In this document: positions 61,491 through 64,000 of the stretch, one piece after another | Layout of the letters: the number at the start of each line of letters is the position of its first letter | How positions within the stretch are numbered: the first letter of the stretch is position 1 | Assembly (NCBI GenBank): GCA_016709545.1 | Contig: JADJMO010000001.1 | Coordinates: 310,001-374,000, forward strand | Direction of reading: 5' to 3' | DNA length: 64,000 nt | Source of the DNA: Myxococcales bacterium | GTDB taxonomy: Bacteria; Myxococcota_A; Polyangia; Polyangiales; JADJMO01 | Made by a program: the position numbers and the translations under genes | The notes under the pieces: generated by a model | Told to the model about the DNA's origin: nothing | The model's input: only the letters and a program-made list of their open reading frames with translations | Databases searched by the model: none

Positions 61491-62035
61491 TCGATCGACG
61501 CCGTCGCCCTGCTCCGCATTCCCGACTACGAGCCCGCCGAAGACCTGGACGTGCGCGAGCTCGACGACGGCTTCCTGCTCTATCTCTCCCTCCCCTACGA
61601 CAGCGACGACGATGACCTGCTCGTCGCGCTCGACGAAGCCCTCGGCGAGGCCCTCGACGACCACGACGACGACCACGTCTTCGTCCTGCCCGACACCCTC
61701 GACCCCGACGACGCCGAGACCTACGACGCGGTGATCGCCGCGGTGGGCGAGGGGGGCCGCTTCCTCCCGCTCGCGTCCGAGCCGCTCGCCCCGGGCGTCG
61801 ATCCGCACTCGCACGCCGAAGCCAGCGCCGTGAACCAGGGCATGCAGGGCATGCTGGTCGAGGCGATGCAGGCGATGGGGCTCGGGTCCGCCGAGGACGT
61901 GCAGAAGATCCTCTCCGGCGACCCGGACGCGATGCTGCTCGCGCAGATCCGCATGCAGAGCGCGATGGAGGAGCACCTCACGCTGGCGACGGCGGAGCCC
62001 GCGAAGGAACCGGGCCCGGAGGGCCACGACAAGGC

Positions 62036-62039
<4 letters not shown>
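61488..62039 (+). CDS. Acidic protein of unknown function upstream of a kinase
   Basis: A 183-residue, very acidic protein without signal or membrane segment. Residues about 30-75 have many Asp residues (SDDDDLLVALDEAL, DDHDDDHVFVLPDTLDPDDA). The second half holds hydrophobic helices (GMQGMLVEAMQAMGLGSAED, GDPDAMLLAQIRMQSAMEEH). It overlaps the kinase gene (ATGA), so the two products are made together; it may be a substrate, inhibitor or scaffold of the kinase. No family recognised. Confidence 0.62.
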
Positions 62040-63106
<1,067 letters not shown>

Positions 63107-63137
63107 CTCCGGTCCCTGGACGGGCTGAGCGCGACGC

Positions 63138-63920
63138 TCAGACGCCGACGAGGTCGATCTCCATTTCCAAGATGTCGATGCGGCGCGAATGCAAGGCATC
63201 GCAGTCCTCACGCGGCTGCAGCATCTGTCGGACCATCTGGGCCTGGTGACGAGGTTCCCGCATCTTCCGGACGAAGGCTCGGCAGCACTCGCGCTCGTCG
63301 GCATCCATGATCCCAGCGAGCTCGCGAGCCAGCACCTGCACGCGGGCTTCCTCCGGCGAGAGTCCAGCCTCGGCCTGCTCGAGGGTGAACATGCGCTCGT
63401 CGTCGTTCGGGGGGTACCCTTCGAAGATGTCTACGAGGTGCGCGAGGTCCTTCGTCGTCCGGGCGTGCCGATCGAGGTAGGAGATCATCTTGAGGAGCGC
63501 GAGGACGGGCACCGGCGGGAGGAGCAGTTCCAGCTCGTCTGCGACCCGATAGGGCCTGCTGCGCGCGAACACGAGCCGCATCCCGCGCAGGTTCATCTCG
63601 CTGCCATCAGGCCACACCAGGGTTCCAGCATTCACCGCTTCGACGGGCGCGGGGACGATGTCGATCTGGACGCCATTCGGCGCAGTCCACTCGTGGATAC
63701 GCTGCTCGTGTCGCGTCCAGTCGGGTAGCGCGAGCAGCGCGGTCGTCGACTCGACCGTGGTTGCGACGACGAAGTCGATGTCCTCGGTCTTGTTGCGGAG
63801 GTGGAGCTGACACTTCAGGGCCACCGCGCCGACGAGCGCGAACGGCACACTGCGGAGGGCGCTCGTGAGCTGTCGGGCGGCCTCGATCTGGTCGGGGGTC
63901 AGCGGAGGAATCGAGGTCAT
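63138..63920 (-). CDS. Nucleotidyltransferase-like protein (third module)
   Basis: A 260-residue protein of the nucleotidyltransferase fold: ALVGAVALKCQLHLRNKTED (glycine loop less conserved) and TEDIDFVVATT with the D-x-D pair (about residues 46-56). Further conserved-looking pieces are GVQIDIVPAPVEAVN and VLALLKMISYLDRHARTTKD, as in AbiEii-like or GSU-type nucleotidyltransferases. It is longer than the paralogues at 681 and 6886. The start at 63920 overlaps the stop of a gene further upstream (ATGA), as in the other two modules. Confidence 0.68.
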   Translation of the reverse strand: MTSIPPLTPDQIEAARQLTSALRSVPFALVGAVALKCQLHLRNKTEDIDFVVATTVESTTALLALPDWTRHEQRIHEWTAPNGVQIDIVPAPVEAVNAGTLVWPDGSEMNLRGMRLVFARSRPYRVADELELLLPPVPVLALLKMISYLDRHARTTKDLAHLVDIFEGYPPNDDERMFTLEQAEAGLSPEEARVQVLARELAGIMDADERECCRAFVRKMREPRHQAQMVRQMLQPREDCDALHSRRIDILEMEIDLVGV

Positions 63921-64000
63921 GAGAATGCTGTGAGTTGCTCCTCGCGGAGTGCTGTCGCGGCTTCCCGGGTGCGCTCGTCCGGAGATACCATCATCTCCGC
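63917..64000 (-). CDS. C-terminal part of a gene cut by the window edge
   Basis: The last 27 codons are visible and end in a TGA that overlaps the ATG of the nucleotidyltransferase gene. The frame reads MMVSPDERTREAATALREEQ and a short tail. Its position just ahead of a nucleotidyltransferase, with overlap, matches the small partner genes at 527 and 6729, though the sequence is too short to show relationship. Confidence 0.4.
   Translation of the reverse strand, partial: AEMMVSPDERTREAATALREEQLTAFS

Overview
The window is very GC-rich, coding-dense DNA from a bacterium that looks like a member of the Myxococcota, most likely class Polyangia. This placement is inferred from protein types, not from a marker-gene search. 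It rests on many Asp/Thr/Gly-rich 'TDTG' lipoproteins, an AgmX/PglI C-terminal domain protein, a MYXO-CTERM-like tail, an MXAN_5187-type sensor, myxobacterial outer-membrane beta-barrels, an FtsY with an N-terminal membrane anchor, a zinc-ribbon Ser/Thr kinase and a REP-associated tyrosine transposase. No rRNA, tRNA, CRISPR array, prophage or conventional insertion sequence was seen.

Layout. 0-8 kb: secreted or lipidated proteins of unknown role, a nitrilase, a HemG-like flavodoxin, an orphan antitoxin-type regulator, and two copies of a small-protein/nucleotidyltransferase pair, of which the first is eroded and the second intact. 7.8-20 kb: a frameshifted priA, then an acyl-CoA block on the minus strand (a Kal-Kce fusion, thiolase, FadN) interleaved with plus-strand genes including a stand-alone B12-binding domain. 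The three enzymes could take 3-keto-5-aminohexanoate through 3-aminobutyryl-CoA, crotonyl-CoA and acetoacetyl-CoA to acetyl-CoA. 19.6-24 kb: a VWA lipoprotein, a tandem hairpin repeat and a repeat-rich lipoprotein. 24-29 kb: an EI24-type membrane protein, a cation-efflux transporter and SucA. 29-34 kb: twin zinc-ribbon lipoproteins flanking a RAYT gene, then a radical SAM gene. 33.8-41 kb: a minus-strand run with CPBP protease, AraC regulator, epimerase, PssA, Pgi and a second VWA lipoprotein. 41-48 kb: SDR-MtnA operon, HAMP and HEAT-like proteins, FtsY. 48-64 kb: two tandem outer-membrane barrels, more lipoproteins, a sensor, an HDAC-family deacetylase coupled to a decayed ATP-grasp-like protein, a fibro-slime lipoprotein, an L,D-transpeptidase, a Ser/Thr kinase and a third nucleotidyltransferase module.

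Three sequence-level patterns stand out. First, about a dozen genes carry a TANNNT hexamer ending only 6-7 bases before the start codon, which would make leaderless mRNAs and which also fixes several starts. Second, a short palindromic repeat abuts gene ends so that its first three bases are the stop codon (33.7 kb and 56.2 kb). Third, several genes carry frameshifts. Two of these sit in homopolymer runs and could be sequencing errors; one in priA looks like a real deletion of roughly 34 bases.
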